Assembly: GCF_009932355.1 (NCBI RefSeq)
Contig: NZ_LEKU01000009.1
Location: 1 to 64,000 of the forward strand
Direction: 5' to 3'
DNA length: 64,000 nucleotides
Origin: Riemerella anatipestifer_E
GTDB taxonomy: Bacteria > Bacteroidota > Bacteroidia > Flavobacteriales > Weeksellaceae
The notes below the pieces were generated by a model. It had not been told where the DNA came from and made no database searches. It worked only from the letters and a program-made list of their open reading frames with translations. The translations under genes and the position numbers were made by a program. Shown here one piece after another: positions 17,009 through 25,938 of the stretch (position 1 is its first letter; every line of letters starts with the position of its first letter).

Positions 17009-17458
17009 TTATTTTTTACGATTGAGTTCGTTAGCAATCTTAACAATATCATTGGTTACCTCTTTAAAAACTTCTAGCTTTTCGGGTGAAATTCTTTCAA
17101 GAATTAATTTGTTAAAGTTAAGTACCATCGCCTTAGATAGATTTCTAGACTCTAAGCCCTTTTCAGTTAATTTAATAATAACTTCTCTTTTATCTGTAGA
17201 TGACTTATCCTTATAAATATAGCCATTATCCTCCAATAGTTTAATAATTCTTGTAAGCGAAGTAGGTTCTATCGCCATTTTAGGACCTAAATTAGTGCTT
17301 CTAGTTCCATTCTTTGGGTCTATTTTCAGCAAAGTAAGTGCCTGTACAGTAGTTGAATCATGCTCTTGAGCTTTCTCCGAATACATTCTAGAAACAGCTA
17401 ACCAAGTGGATTTAAGTATTAAATCTATGTTTTCTATTTTATCCTTATTTGATTCCAT
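17009..17458 (-). CDS. MarR-family transcriptional regulator
   Basis: This 149-residue winged-helix protein probably controls the beta-oxidation operon it heads. The recognition helix region (MAIEPTSLTRIIKLLEDNGYI, about 76-96) and the wing (KSSTDKREVIIKLTEKG) are typical of MarR. It is the first gene, 24 bp upstream of the FadB-like gene on the same strand. A perfect 12-bp palindrome lies 45 bp before its start codon, next to a -7 box, which suggests autorepression. An acyl-CoA or fatty acid is a plausible ligand, but this is inferred from context only. Confidence 0.88.
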   Translation of the reverse strand: MESNKDKIENIDLILKSTWLAVSRMYSEKAQEHDSTTVQALTLLKIDPKNGTRSTNLGPKMAIEPTSLTRIIKLLEDNGYIYKDKSSTDKREVIIKLTEKGLESRNLSKAMVLNFNKLILERISPEKLEVFKEVTNDIVKIANELNRKK

Positions 17459-17483
17459 TTTTATATCTAAAAACTTTGTACTT

Positions 17484-17514
17484 CAAATATAATACAAAAT
17501 ACTATGCATGCATA
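17484..17514 (-). promoter_or_regulatory. Promoter -7 box and candidate MarR operator
   Basis: On the minus strand, TATATTTG (17484-17491) fits the Bacteroidetes -7 consensus TAnnTTTG. Twelve bases upstream is the perfect palindrome TATGCATGCATA (17503-17514), placed where a bound dimer would block the -33 region. It precedes the MarR-led operon. Confidence 0.55.
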
Positions 17515-17625
17515 ATAATTAAATGTTAAATTTAAGTTAAATCAATAATAATCAACATTATAAATAATATGCGAGACATATAAAATAATTTCTACACGAA
17601 AACTAATCATCAGATTTATAACAAA

Positions 17626-17658
17626 TTAAGGGCTTGATGGAAACCATCAAGCCCTTAA
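17626..17658. terminator. Hairpin terminator after the immunophilin gene
   Basis: A perfect 15-bp stem (17626-17640 with 17644-17658) with an AAA loop lies 23 bp past the stop of the minus-strand immunophilin gene. The T tract on the minus side is weak (AATTTGTT), but the stem is very stable. Confidence 0.75.
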
Positions 17659-17680
17659 AATATAATAATTAAAATATAAA

Positions 17681-18763
17681 CTATTTAACCTTAACCAGTT
17701 CCACATCAAATAACAGCCACGCATTAGGCGGAATAACACCACCTGCTCCTCTCTCTCCATAAGCTAAATTAGATGGGATAAGCAATGTTGCTTGCTCTCC
17801 TTCTTTAAGAAGCATGATACCTTCGTCCCAACCTTTGATTACTCTACCCGTCCCCACAGGAAACTCTATTGGTTCTCCTCTTTTAAAAGAGTTATCAAAC
17901 TCTTGTCCGTTAGTTAATCTTCCTGCATAGTGTACTGCCACCATATCACCCGCTTTAGGAGCTTTACCTTCAGTAGATTTTGTAATTTTATATAAAAGTC
18001 CAGATGCTGTAGCCGTCATTCCTGCCTTTAACTCTTCTAACTTCTTAGCTGCCTCTGCTTCTTTTTTAGTTATGTAAGCTTTATTTCTTTCTTGGATTTT
18101 AGACTTACCTTCATTAAATATTTTTGCTGCATCATAGTTTTTGTAAGAATCACCTTTAGTGAAAACCTCTACCTTTTGTATTACTACATCTTGCTTTGGC
18201 TTATCTTGCGCTCCTTTTTCTACATTAGCAATAGCATCTATAACTTCTAAACCTTGTATTACTTTACCAAACACCGTATGCCTACCATCTAACCAGGGTG
18301 TAGCCACTTCTGTAATAAAAAACTGAGAACCATTGGTATTAGGACCTGAATTAGCCATAGAAAGATAACCTTTACCTTCGTGTTTTAGGTCATTCTTTTC
18401 GTCATCAAATTTATAACCTGGATCTCCCATTCCTGTTCCTTTAGGGTCTCCTCCTTGAATCATAAAATCTTTGATAACTCTATGGAAAATAATCCCATCA
18501 TAGTAAGGCTCTCCTTTTTTCTTAGCTTTATTTTCTATTGTACCTTGTGCTAACCCTACGAAATTAGCTACGGTTACAGGAGATTCTTTGTCGTTAAATT
18601 GGATAATCATACTTCCTTTAGAAGTTTCCATTTTTGCATAAACACCCTCTGGAAGAGCGTTGTAAAATTCTTTTTCGATATTCATTTTTTTGTATATAGG
18701 ATTACAATTAGTTAATGATAAAATTGCTAATAAAGTAGCACACAAAGATAAGATTTTTTTCAT
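17681..18763 (-). CDS. Cyclophilin-FKBP fusion peptidyl-prolyl isomerase (lipoprotein)
   Basis: The protein should catalyse proline cis-trans isomerisation during folding of exported proteins. The 360-residue product starts at the ATG at 18763, giving a lipoprotein signal with lipobox LTNC, so it is likely membrane-anchored on the periplasmic side. A cyclophilin domain (about 40-190; FHRVIKDFMIQGGDP and NTNGSQFFIT) is joined through a Lys/Glu/Ala-rich helix to an FKBP domain (about 255-360; VHYAGRLTNGQEFDNS and LLIPSNLAYGERGAGG). This matches the dual-family immunophilins described in Toxoplasma and in flavobacteria. Both active-site regions look intact. Confidence 0.92.
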   Translation of the reverse strand: MKKILSLCATLLAILSLTNCNPIYKKMNIEKEFYNALPEGVYAKMETSKGSMIIQFNDKESPVTVANFVGLAQGTIENKAKKKGEPYYDGIIFHRVIKDFMIQGGDPKGTGMGDPGYKFDDEKNDLKHEGKGYLSMANSGPNTNGSQFFITEVATPWLDGRHTVFGKVIQGLEVIDAIANVEKGAQDKPKQDVVIQKVEVFTKGDSYKNYDAAKIFNEGKSKIQERNKAYITKKEAEAAKKLEELKAGMTATASGLLYKITKSTEGKAPKAGDMVAVHYAGRLTNGQEFDNSFKRGEPIEFPVGTGRVIKGWDEGIMLLKEGEQATLLIPSNLAYGERGAGGVIPPNAWLLFDVELVKVK

Positions 18764-18841
18764 CGTTAGTTTAATTTTGGAATGGCTAAAACGAAATACC
18801 GAGATACTCAAATCTCGGTATTACTTTTATTTTAATTATAG

Positions 18842-19660
18842 TTAACCTTCTTTACTTTGATCATATCTATCCACTATCTTCTGAGAAACCCCAGTATTGC
18901 TGAATCCTCCATCGTTGAAGAGATTTTGCATTGTTACCTTTCTTGTTAAATCAGAAAACATTGCCACGCAGTAGTTAGCACAATCTAAAGCCGTTGCATT
19001 GCCTAGTGGAGACATATCTTCTGCATAACCTAAGAAACCTCCAAAGCCCTTCACTCCGCTTCCTGCTGTTGTAGGTGTTGGTGATTGTGATATGGTGTTT
19101 ACTCTTACTTTTCTTTCACCCCAATAGTATCCAAAACTTCTCGCAATACTCTCCAAATAAGATTTGTTATCTGCCATATCATTATAGTCTGGGAAAGTCC
19201 TCTGAGCTGCAATGTAAGAAAGTGCTAAAATAGACCCCCACTCGTTCATACAATCTTTATCCCAAGCGGTTTTCATAACTTTGTGAAAAGAAACTGCCGA
19301 TACATCCCAACCTTTTTCTAAAAAGCTATAATTAAGGTCAGTATAAGGTTTTCCTTTTCTTACATTAACCGACATTCCTATAGAGTGTAAAATAAAATCT
19401 AGCTTTCCAAATTTTTCTATCGCAGCATCAAAAAGTTTTTCTAAATCTTCCATAGAAGTAGCGTCTGCACCAATGACCTCCGCTCCTGTTTTTTCTGCCA
19501 AAGCATTTAATTCTCCCATTCTCATAGCGATAGGTGCATTAGATAAGATAAATTCAGCACCTTCTTCATGACATCTTTCTGCTACTTTCCAAGCAATAGA
19601 TTGCTCGTTAAGAGCTCCAAATATAATTCCCTTTTTTCCTTTTAATAATCCGTATGACAT
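18842..19660 (-). CDS. fabI: Enoyl-ACP reductase (FabI)
   Basis: FabI performs the last reduction of each fatty-acid elongation cycle using NAD(P)H. The 272-residue protein has the FabI-type nucleotide-binding start (KGIIFGALNEQSIAW) and the catalytic segment SYIAAQRTFPDYNDMADNK. In that segment two tyrosines ten residues apart precede a Tyr-x6-Lys motif, as in E. coli FabI. The ATG at 19660 (MSYGLLKGKK) is chosen over an ATG seven codons upstream because homologues begin this way. It lies divergently from the aldolase gene. Confidence 0.95.
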   Translation of the reverse strand: MSYGLLKGKKGIIFGALNEQSIAWKVAERCHEEGAEFILSNAPIAMRMGELNALAEKTGAEVIGADATSMEDLEKLFDAAIEKFGKLDFILHSIGMSVNVRKGKPYTDLNYSFLEKGWDVSAVSFHKVMKTAWDKDCMNEWGSILALSYIAAQRTFPDYNDMADNKSYLESIARSFGYYWGERKVRVNTISQSPTPTTAGSGVKGFGGFLGYAEDMSPLGNATALDCANYCVAMFSDLTRKVTMQNLFNDGGFSNTGVSQKIVDRYDQSKEG

Positions 19661-19752
19661 AATTATTTTATTTAGCAACAAAAATAATAAAAAAAATAAG
19701 ATTGGGATTACAATCCACCCTAAATTTAACTAAACTTCTTACATTAAATTAC

Positions 19753-19760
19753 TATCTTTG
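19753..19760 (+). promoter_or_regulatory. Promoter -7 box for the transaldolase-like gene
   Basis: TATCTTTG fits TAnnTTTG and lies 24 bp before the ATG at 19785. No clear TTG -33 element is seen at the usual distance. Confidence 0.5.
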
Positions 19761-19784
19761 CTGAAACAAAAATCTAATTAAAAA

Positions 19785-20438
19785 ATGAAATTTTTTATTG
19801 ACACCGCTAATCTTGAACAAATTAAAGAAGCTAAAAATCTAGGTATTTTAGATGGCGTAACCACCAACCCTTCCCTAATGGCTAAAGAAGGTATACAAGG
19901 GAAAGAAGCTATAATAAACCACTACAAAACCATTTGCGAATTGGTAGACGGAGATATTTCTGCTGAGGTACTTTCTACAACTTATGAAGAAATGATAAAA
20001 GAAGGTGAAGAATTAGCTGCTATCCATCCTAATATCGTAGTGAAAATACCAATGATAAAAGACGGGATAAAAGCTATAAAGTATTTTTCTGATAAAGGTA
20101 TTAAGACCAATTGTACTTTAATATTTTCGGCAGGACAAGCTCTTTTAGCAGCCAAGGCGGGAGCGACTTATGTATCACCTTTCTTAGGAAGATTGGACGA
20201 TATCTCTACTGATGGACTTAATTTAATAGAAGAAATCAGAACGATATATGATAACTATATGTTTGAAACTGAAATTCTAGCCGCTTCTATAAGACACTCT
20301 ATGCACATTATAGATTGTGCTAAGATAGGTGCTGATGTTATCACTTCTCCTTTAGCTCCTATATTGAGCTTACTTAAACACCCTTTAACGGATAATGGTC
20401 TAGCACAGTTTGTAGCAGATGCCCAGAAATTAGGCTAG
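19785..20438 (+). CDS. fsa: Fructose-6-phosphate aldolase/transaldolase-like protein
   Basis: This 217-residue TIM-barrel enzyme belongs to the short transaldolase (TalC/MipB/Fsa) family. Asp6 (FIDTANL), the GVTTNPSL motif (24-31) and the Schiff-base lysine Lys87 (VVKIPM) are present. Family members are either transaldolases of the pentose phosphate pathway or fructose-6-phosphate aldolases, and sequence alone does not separate them with certainty. It is a single-gene unit with its own -7 box and a terminator shared with the convergent ychF gene. Confidence 0.9.
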   Translation: MKFFIDTANLEQIKEAKNLGILDGVTTNPSLMAKEGIQGKEAIINHYKTICELVDGDISAEVLSTTYEEMIKEGEELAAIHPNIVVKIPMIKDGIKAIKYFSDKGIKTNCTLIFSAGQALLAAKAGATYVSPFLGRLDDISTDGLNLIEEIRTIYDNYMFETEILAASIRHSMHIIDCAKIGADVITSPLAPILSLLKHPLTDNGLAQFVADAQKLG

Positions 20439-20461
20439 TAAAAAACATCATAATTAAAAAC

Positions 20462-20497
20462 AAAAAATCCTCACAACTAAGTTATGAGGATTTTTTT
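20462..20497. terminator. Bidirectional terminator between fsa and ychF
   Basis: A 12-bp perfect stem (20462-20473 with 20485-20496) has A residues on the left and seven T residues on the right, serving both convergent genes. Confidence 0.9.
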
Positions 20498-20514
20498 ATT
20501 ATTTGATTTAGATA

Positions 20515-21606
20515 TTAAACATTAAATCTGAAATGCATAATATCACCGTCTTGCACAACATATTCTTTACCTTCCACAGAAAGCTTACCTGCCTCTTTCA
20601 CCTTAGCCTCTGAACCGTAATTGATGAAGTCTTCGTACTTAATTACTTCCGCACGGATAAATCCTTTCTCAAAATCAGTATGGATAACTCCTGCCGCTTG
20701 AGGTGCCGTCCAACCTTTACCTATCGTCCACGCCCTTACTTCTTTTACTCCCGCTGTGAAATAAGTTTGTAACTTTAAAAGTTCATACGCTTTACGGATA
20801 AGACGGTTAACGCCTGGCTCTTCTAATCCTAACTCTTCCAAGAACATTTGGCGTTCTTCGTAGGTTTCTAGTTCGTTAATATCTGCCTCTATCTGTGCTG
20901 CCAAAGCCAACACTTCTGCTCCTTCTTTTTGAGCCATCTCCTCTACTTTACTTATCCATTCGTTGCCATTTTTAATAGAGTTTTCATCTACATTACAAAG
21001 ATAAAGCACAGGCTTCTTAGTTAATAATTGTATTTCGTCTATGATAGGCTGAGTAATATCGTCAGTTTCAAACTCACGAGCATTTCTACCGCTTTCTACA
21101 AATTCTAAGATACTTTTTAATGTTTCGTATTTTAAAATATCTTCTTTCTTCCCTGATTTTATAAACTTCTTGGCTTTTTCTACCGCTTTAGTTAGAGTTT
21201 CTATGTCTTTTAGTTGTAACTCTATATCTATAATTTCTTTATCTCTAAGTGGGTCTACTGAACCTTCTACATGTACGATATTACCATTATCAAAACATCT
21301 CAATACATGGATAATAGCCTCACACTCACGGATATTTGCCAAAAACTGATTACCTAAACCTTCTCCTCTACTCGCTCCTTTAACCAGTCCCGCTATATCC
21401 ACTATCTCCACCACTGCAGGAAGAACTCGCTCTGGATTAACCAATTTCTCCAACTCAAACAATCTTTGGTCTGGTACAGATACCGTTCCTAAGTTAGGCT
21501 CTATGGTACAGAAAGGATAGTTAGCACTCTGTGCTTTTGCATTACTAAGACAGTTAAACAAGGTTGATTTTCCTACATTAGGCAAACCTACAATTCCACA
21601 TTTCAT
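20515..21606 (-). CDS. ychF: Ribosome-associated ATPase YchF
   Basis: YchF (OLA1) is an Obg-family P-loop protein that binds the ribosome and hydrolyses ATP rather than GTP. The 363-residue protein has the G1 loop GLPNVGKSTLFN (6-17), G3 DIAGLVKGAS, the altered G4 position that gives ATP preference, and the C-terminal TGS domain ending DGDIMHFRFNV. The length is standard. It is a lone minus-strand gene. Confidence 0.96.
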   Translation of the reverse strand: MKCGIVGLPNVGKSTLFNCLSNAKAQSANYPFCTIEPNLGTVSVPDQRLFELEKLVNPERVLPAVVEIVDIAGLVKGASRGEGLGNQFLANIRECEAIIHVLRCFDNGNIVHVEGSVDPLRDKEIIDIELQLKDIETLTKAVEKAKKFIKSGKKEDILKYETLKSILEFVESGRNAREFETDDITQPIIDEIQLLTKKPVLYLCNVDENSIKNGNEWISKVEEMAQKEGAEVLALAAQIEADINELETYEERQMFLEELGLEEPGVNRLIRKAYELLKLQTYFTAGVKEVRAWTIGKGWTAPQAAGVIHTDFEKGFIRAEVIKYEDFINYGSEAKVKEAGKLSVEGKEYVVQDGDIMHFRFNV

Positions 21607-21729
21607 AATCAGATATATTATAATTTTGCAAATATAGTTAAGTAAGATTGGATTAGAAAATAAGACCTTCTTTTTTTAAAGTTATTTGAGGATTTTTTCT
21701 TTACTTTGTGTGAAGCATATTCTACTTTT

Positions 21730-23016
21730 ATGAAAATAAAATACCATTTACTCATTATAACAATACTCATCTTATCACAGATAAGTATGGCACAAGCTCT
21801 TAATTTTGATGATTATTTCACCAATGGAAGTCTCCGCATAGATTTGTTACTCACAGGTAACCAAACCCATAAAACAGCTACGATACATCAACTAAAAAAA
21901 GAACCTCACTACGGTGGTGGGACTTCGGCACAGCTTATTTTTCCTGATTTGGGTAATTATAGAATTGTGATAAAAGATGAGCCTTCAAAAGAAATGATTT
22001 TTTCTAAAGGTTTCAGCCCTATATTCAGCGAATGGCAAGCCACCGAAGAAGCTAAAAACAAATACAAGTCTTTTGAAAACACCTTTATCGTGCCTTTCCC
22101 TAAACACAATATTATTCTTGAAGTACAGTCTAGAGAAAGAGATGGTTCGTTTTCTAATCTTCTTACAGAAATCATCAATCCTAATCAGTTTGATATTGTT
22201 AAAGAAACGCCTTCTTTCTATCCTTCAACTAAAATTTATGGTCATAAATCTCCACAAAACGCAGTAGATATTGCTATTTTAGCAGAAGGCTACACCACCG
22301 AAGAAATGCCTAAATTTAAAAAAGATGCTCAACGCTTTATTGATTATATGATGAGCGTAGAGCCTTTTAAATCAAATAAAAATCACTTTAATATATATAT
22401 TGTAGAGTCGCCCTCCCAAGAGTCTGGAACGGACATTTCTGGAGAAAATATTTATAAAAACACCATTTTAAACTCTCATTTCTATACCTTCGGAGAGCCT
22501 CGCTATCTTACCACTTTATCCTCTTTTAAAATTTCGGATATAGCTGCCAATGTACCTTATGACCAAATTTTTGTTATCGTAAATACGCCAAGATATGGTG
22601 GCGGTGGTTTTTATAATGTGATTAACTTAGTATCAGCGGATAACTACTTATCTGAAAAAGTTTTTGTGCACGAATTTGGACACGGCTTTGCTGGTCTCGG
22701 AGATGAATATTACAACAATTCTGGCGGAACAACCGATTTATATAATCTAAAAGTAGAGCCTTGGGAACCTAACCTTACTACTCTAGTAGATTTTGGCAAA
22801 AAATGGAAGCATAAAGTTAATAAAAACACACCTATACCAACGCCTAGAACGGAGTTATATAAGAATAGTATTGGAGTATTTGAAGGTGGTGGCTACACTC
22901 CAAAAGGTATCTATAGCCCAGTGCAAGATTGCAGAATGAAGTCTAACACTCCAGAAAATTTCTGCCCTGTATGTACAGATGCTTTGCTGGAAACTATATT
23001 ATTCTACACGAAATAA
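21730..23016 (+). CDS. Secreted M64-family metallopeptidase
   Basis: The 428-residue protein belongs to peptidase family M64, which includes the clostridial IgA protease and many Bacteroidetes proteins. The ATG at 21730 gives a signal peptide (about 1-24, ending near SMAQA). The zinc site HEFGHGFAGLGDEYY lies at about residue 314, with two His and a downstream Asp as expected. An N-terminal beta-rich M64 domain precedes it, and a Cys-rich end (CRMKSNTPENFCPVC) resembles family members. The substrate is unknown, and IgA cleavage should not be assumed. It ends 6 bp from the convergent holin-like gene. Confidence 0.9.
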   Translation: MKIKYHLLIITILILSQISMAQALNFDDYFTNGSLRIDLLLTGNQTHKTATIHQLKKEPHYGGGTSAQLIFPDLGNYRIVIKDEPSKEMIFSKGFSPIFSEWQATEEAKNKYKSFENTFIVPFPKHNIILEVQSRERDGSFSNLLTEIINPNQFDIVKETPSFYPSTKIYGHKSPQNAVDIAILAEGYTTEEMPKFKKDAQRFIDYMMSVEPFKSNKNHFNIYIVESPSQESGTDISGENIYKNTILNSHFYTFGEPRYLTTLSSFKISDIAANVPYDQIFVIVNTPRYGGGGFYNVINLVSADNYLSEKVFVHEFGHGFAGLGDEYYNNSGGTTDLYNLKVEPWEPNLTTLVDFGKKWKHKVNKNTPIPTPRTELYKNSIGVFEGGGYTPKGIYSPVQDCRMKSNTPENFCPVCTDALLETILFYTK

Positions 23017-23022
23017 AAGTGT

Positions 23023-23367
23023 TTATTTCTTACTCAAAAACAAGCCATTAAGCACAGAAGTAACGACAGACAAAGCAACACTAAAGCCTAATGCCCACCA
23101 AAAACTATCAATAACAACACCATTGACTAGATATTCTGCCAAGAGCATGATACAAGCGTTAATCACTAACGAAAACAAACCTAAAGTAATAATAGTTAAT
23201 GGAAAACCTAAAATTTTCAAGATAGGTTTTACTGTGATGTCTAATAGACCTAAAATAATTGCGAATATCACCGCCGTGCCAAATGAAGCAATATGCACTC
23301 CTGATAGGACATTCTGAAGTACAAAGGCACTTACGGCTACAATAAGAAGTTTGATAACCAGTTTCAT
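23023..23367 (-). CDS. Phage-holin-family (superfamily IV) membrane protein
   Basis: This 114-residue protein is almost entirely four membrane helices, with the LGLLDITVKPILKILGFPLT segment typical of the four-helix 'phage holin family 4' proteins found widely in bacterial chromosomes. No phage genes are nearby, so the holin label reflects family history rather than a lytic role. It lies 12 bp downstream of the KAS III-like gene on the same strand and is probably co-transcribed. Confidence 0.85.
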   Translation of the reverse strand: MKLVIKLLIVAVSAFVLQNVLSGVHIASFGTAVIFAIILGLLDITVKPILKILGFPLTIITLGLFSLVINACIMLLAEYLVNGVVIDSFWWALGFSVALSVVTSVLNGLFLSKK

Positions 23368-23379
23368 AATAACAGAAGT

Positions 23380-24447
23380 TTAGTCCATTTTATAGAGAAT
23401 TGCATTGATATTCATTCCTGCTCCTACAGAAGCGAACACAATATATCCTCCTTGTTTAAATTGATGATTACCTAGCTTCCCTTTCTTGATAAGATTATAC
23501 ATCGTAGGCACAGTAGCCACGGAAGAATTACCAAATTTCTGAATCGTCATTGGTGCTATTGCCTCATCGTAGGTTTTTATTCCGTAAAGGCGATGCAAAC
23601 GAGAAATGATAGCGTGATCCATCTTAGCATTAGCCTGATGAATTAAAATTTTATCAATATCCTGAATACCTAAGCCTGCTTTATCTATTGTAGATTTTAT
23701 AGCGTCTGGGACATATTTAAGAGCGAACTCATAAATTTTTCTCCCACGCATTCTGATATAATTTTTATCTTGAGGTGCATTTGGGTTCAACGAAGCCGAG
23801 TTTTCTAAATAACTTAGCTCTTCCCCATTAAAACACAAAGTACTGTCCGCAATAATGCCTTTATCTTTACTCTCGTCAGCCTTTACCACTACGGCACCAG
23901 CACCATCAGCAAAAATCATTTTATTTCTATCATAAGGATCTGTTACTCTACTCAAAGTTTCTCCTCCTACAACCAAAATATATTTGGCTCTCCCTGCTTT
24001 AATAAGACTATCCGCCAAAATCATAGCTTCTACCCAGCCTGGACAACCAAATATCATATCATAGTTAATACAACTAAGTTTCTTAATTCCTAATTTATTT
24101 TTTAGCCTTGCAGACATACTAGGCATAAAATCAGAAACACCACTATTACTTACCTCACCAAAATTACTTGCGTAAATAATATAGTCTAGTTCTTCTTTAT
24201 CTATACCAGCATCTTCTAAAGCCTCTAGAGAAGCCTTTAGCCCTAAGTCAGAGTTATACTCTTCTAGATTACTATAACGGCGTTCTTCTATTTCTGTAAT
24301 TTCTACAAACTTATCAATAACTTCCTGTACAGGTTTATCAATCAGCTCTTTATTATCATCAAAAAAAACAGAATCTAAGAAATCTGCTCCTTTAATTATA
24401 TTGCTTGGCACACAACTTCCTGAACCTATAATGACTGTATTTGGCAT
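23380..24447 (-). CDS. 3-oxoacyl-ACP synthase III-family protein (FabH-like)
   Basis: The 355-residue condensing enzyme shows the KAS III triad. Cys135 is in IFGCPGWVEA, a histidine in ILIHQANAK, and an asparagine in KFGNSSVATVP. The ATG at 24447 (MPNTVIIGSG) fits the family start better than an ATG nine codons upstream. The Cys-Pro-Gly motif and an insertion around residues 30-55 place it away from canonical FabH. Several Bacteroidetes paralogues make special lipids, so its exact product is uncertain. The divergent promoter region is shared with the gene at 24590. Confidence 0.85.
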   Translation of the reverse strand: MPNTVIIGSGSCVPSNIIKGADFLDSVFFDDNKELIDKPVQEVIDKFVEITEIEERRYSNLEEYNSDLGLKASLEALEDAGIDKEELDYIIYASNFGEVSNSGVSDFMPSMSARLKNKLGIKKLSCINYDMIFGCPGWVEAMILADSLIKAGRAKYILVVGGETLSRVTDPYDRNKMIFADGAGAVVVKADESKDKGIIADSTLCFNGEELSYLENSASLNPNAPQDKNYIRMRGRKIYEFALKYVPDAIKSTIDKAGLGIQDIDKILIHQANAKMDHAIISRLHRLYGIKTYDEAIAPMTIQKFGNSSVATVPTMYNLIKKGKLGNHQFKQGGYIVFASVGAGMNINAILYKMD

Positions 24448-24537
24448 AAGTATTTTGGATAAATTAGACTGCAAATTTAATAATTATAATGATAAACACT
24501 TTAACTTTAGGGAAAGTTTTATGTTTTACGAGTAAAA

Positions 24538-24568
24538 TTGTTCAAATCGTGGTTTTATGTTACCTTTG
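24538..24568 (+). promoter_or_regulatory. Bacteroidetes-type promoter for the 24590 gene and menG
   Basis: TTG at 24538-24540, a 20-nt spacer, then TACCTTTG at 24561-24568 match the TTG / TAnnTTTG pattern. The -7 box ends 21 bp before the ATG at 24590. Confidence 0.7.
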
Positions 24569-24589
24569 TGGCTGTAAATTTTTAAGATT

Positions 24590-25159
24590 ATGAATTTATC
24601 TGCTCCTGTAAAAGGGTTTATTTTTTCCTTTCTTGCGGTTATTTTAGCCTTTGCTATTTACTTCTTTTTCTTGGCTAAGAAAAATTACTATTTGGTAGAT
24701 AACCCAACGCCTAACACTTATTATTTTAAAATAAATAATGGTTCTGAACAGATTATAAGTGCAGGGCAATCTGTACAAGTAGATTTATCTAAAGGTAAAA
24801 ACAGCATTCAAGTTTTTGATAATAACAAAAAAATCATTTACGACTCTGCATTTCAAGTAAATAAATTAAGAGGTTTACTTAATATCGCTCATCAAGACTA
24901 CTATGTTAATAGGCAGTTTTACGGTTATATTCCTAATAAAGATTCTCTTTTACTATCTCACGGAAAAACCGTAATAGATGGCAAGGATTATCTAGGCGAT
25001 GTAACCCATTATAACAAACTATACATAGAAGATTTCTACTACAATATAGATGAAGATTATGATGCTGTGGTAAAAAACATACAGAAAGTAGAGTCTCGAA
25101 CTAAGTTATTCAGAAAACAAGATTTTCTAAATTATTATAGCGAATATTATAAATTCTAA
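24590..25159 (+). CDS. Membrane-anchored protein of unknown function
   Basis: I do not recognise this 189-residue protein. It has one N-terminal membrane helix (about residues 8-28) and a soluble region rich in Tyr, Asn and Lys, probably periplasmic. The IISAGQSVQVDLSKGKNSIQVFD segment resembles a beta-sandwich. It is directly upstream of menG (12-bp gap) under a good promoter, so the two are likely co-transcribed. Confidence 0.7.
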   Translation: MNLSAPVKGFIFSFLAVILAFAIYFFFLAKKNYYLVDNPTPNTYYFKINNGSEQIISAGQSVQVDLSKGKNSIQVFDNNKKIIYDSAFQVNKLRGLLNIAHQDYYVNRQFYGYIPNKDSLLLSHGKTVIDGKDYLGDVTHYNKLYIEDFYYNIDEDYDAVVKNIQKVESRTKLFRKQDFLNYYSEYYKF

Positions 25160-25171
25160 AAAACATTAAAA

Positions 25172-25894
25172 TTGAAAACACAAGTTACTCCATATAACAC
25201 CGAAGCAGGAAAGAAAAAAGAAGTAGAAGCTATGTTTGATAATATAGCTCCACAATATGATTTTCTAAACAGAGTACTCTCTTTAAAAGTAGATTTAATT
25301 TGGAGAAAAAACCTCGTTAATTGGCTTAAAAAAGACCAGCCGAAACTAATATTAGACATTGCCACTGGCACAGGAGACCTCGCCATCGCTATGGAAAAAG
25401 GTACTAAAGCCGAAATTGTAGGTCTAGATTTGTCGCAACAAATGTTAAATATTGGAATAGAGAAAGTTAGAAAGCTAAATCTTTCTGACAAAATAAAAAT
25501 GATGAAAGGCGATGCCGAAAATCTACCTTTTGAGGATAATAAATTTGACTCTGTAACTTCTGCATTTGGAGTTAGAAACTTCGAAAACTTAGAAAAAGGC
25601 TTATCAGAATTCCGAAGAGTGGTAAAAGAAGGTTCTAGCATCTACATTCTTGAGTTTTCTAAGGTAGAAGGCTTCTTGGCTCCTTTTTATATGTTTTATT
25701 TTAAAAACATTCTCCCTAGAATAGGCAAACTTATCTCTAAAGACAGCCGTGCATATACCTATTTACCAGATTCTGTAAACGCTTTCCCTTATGGTGAAAA
25801 AATGAAAGAAATCCTATTAAATGTTGGTTTTAAAAAGGTAGAATACAAAAAACAAAGTTTAGGCATAGCCACTATTTACAAAGCAACAAAATAA
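25172..25894 (+). CDS. menG: Demethylmenaquinone methyltransferase (MenG/UbiE)
   Basis: MenG makes menaquinone by C-methylation of demethylmenaquinone with SAM. The 240-residue protein has the UbiE signature FDNIAPQYDFLNRVLS (23-38), SAM motif LDIATGTGDLAIAM and the C-terminal motif GIATIYKATK. The reading frame begins with TTG at 25172. The conserved N-terminal segment (VTPYN...KKKEV) lies before the first in-frame ATG, so the TTG is the likely start. It precedes porT, a pairing common in Bacteroidetes. Menaquinone as sole quinone fits the group. Confidence 0.93.
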   Translation: MKTQVTPYNTEAGKKKEVEAMFDNIAPQYDFLNRVLSLKVDLIWRKNLVNWLKKDQPKLILDIATGTGDLAIAMEKGTKAEIVGLDLSQQMLNIGIEKVRKLNLSDKIKMMKGDAENLPFEDNKFDSVTSAFGVRNFENLEKGLSEFRRVVKEGSSIYILEFSKVEGFLAPFYMFYFKNILPRIGKLISKDSRAYTYLPDSVNAFPYGEKMKEILLNVGFKKVEYKKQSLGIATIYKATK

Positions 25895-25938
25895 AAAACA
25901 ATATTCTTTGTTATATACTAGAAATAAGAATATAATCC

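Noticed and set aside
23023..23367. Prophage remnant suggested by the holin-family gene
   Set aside because: No other phage genes are nearby, and this family is common in bacterial chromosomes.
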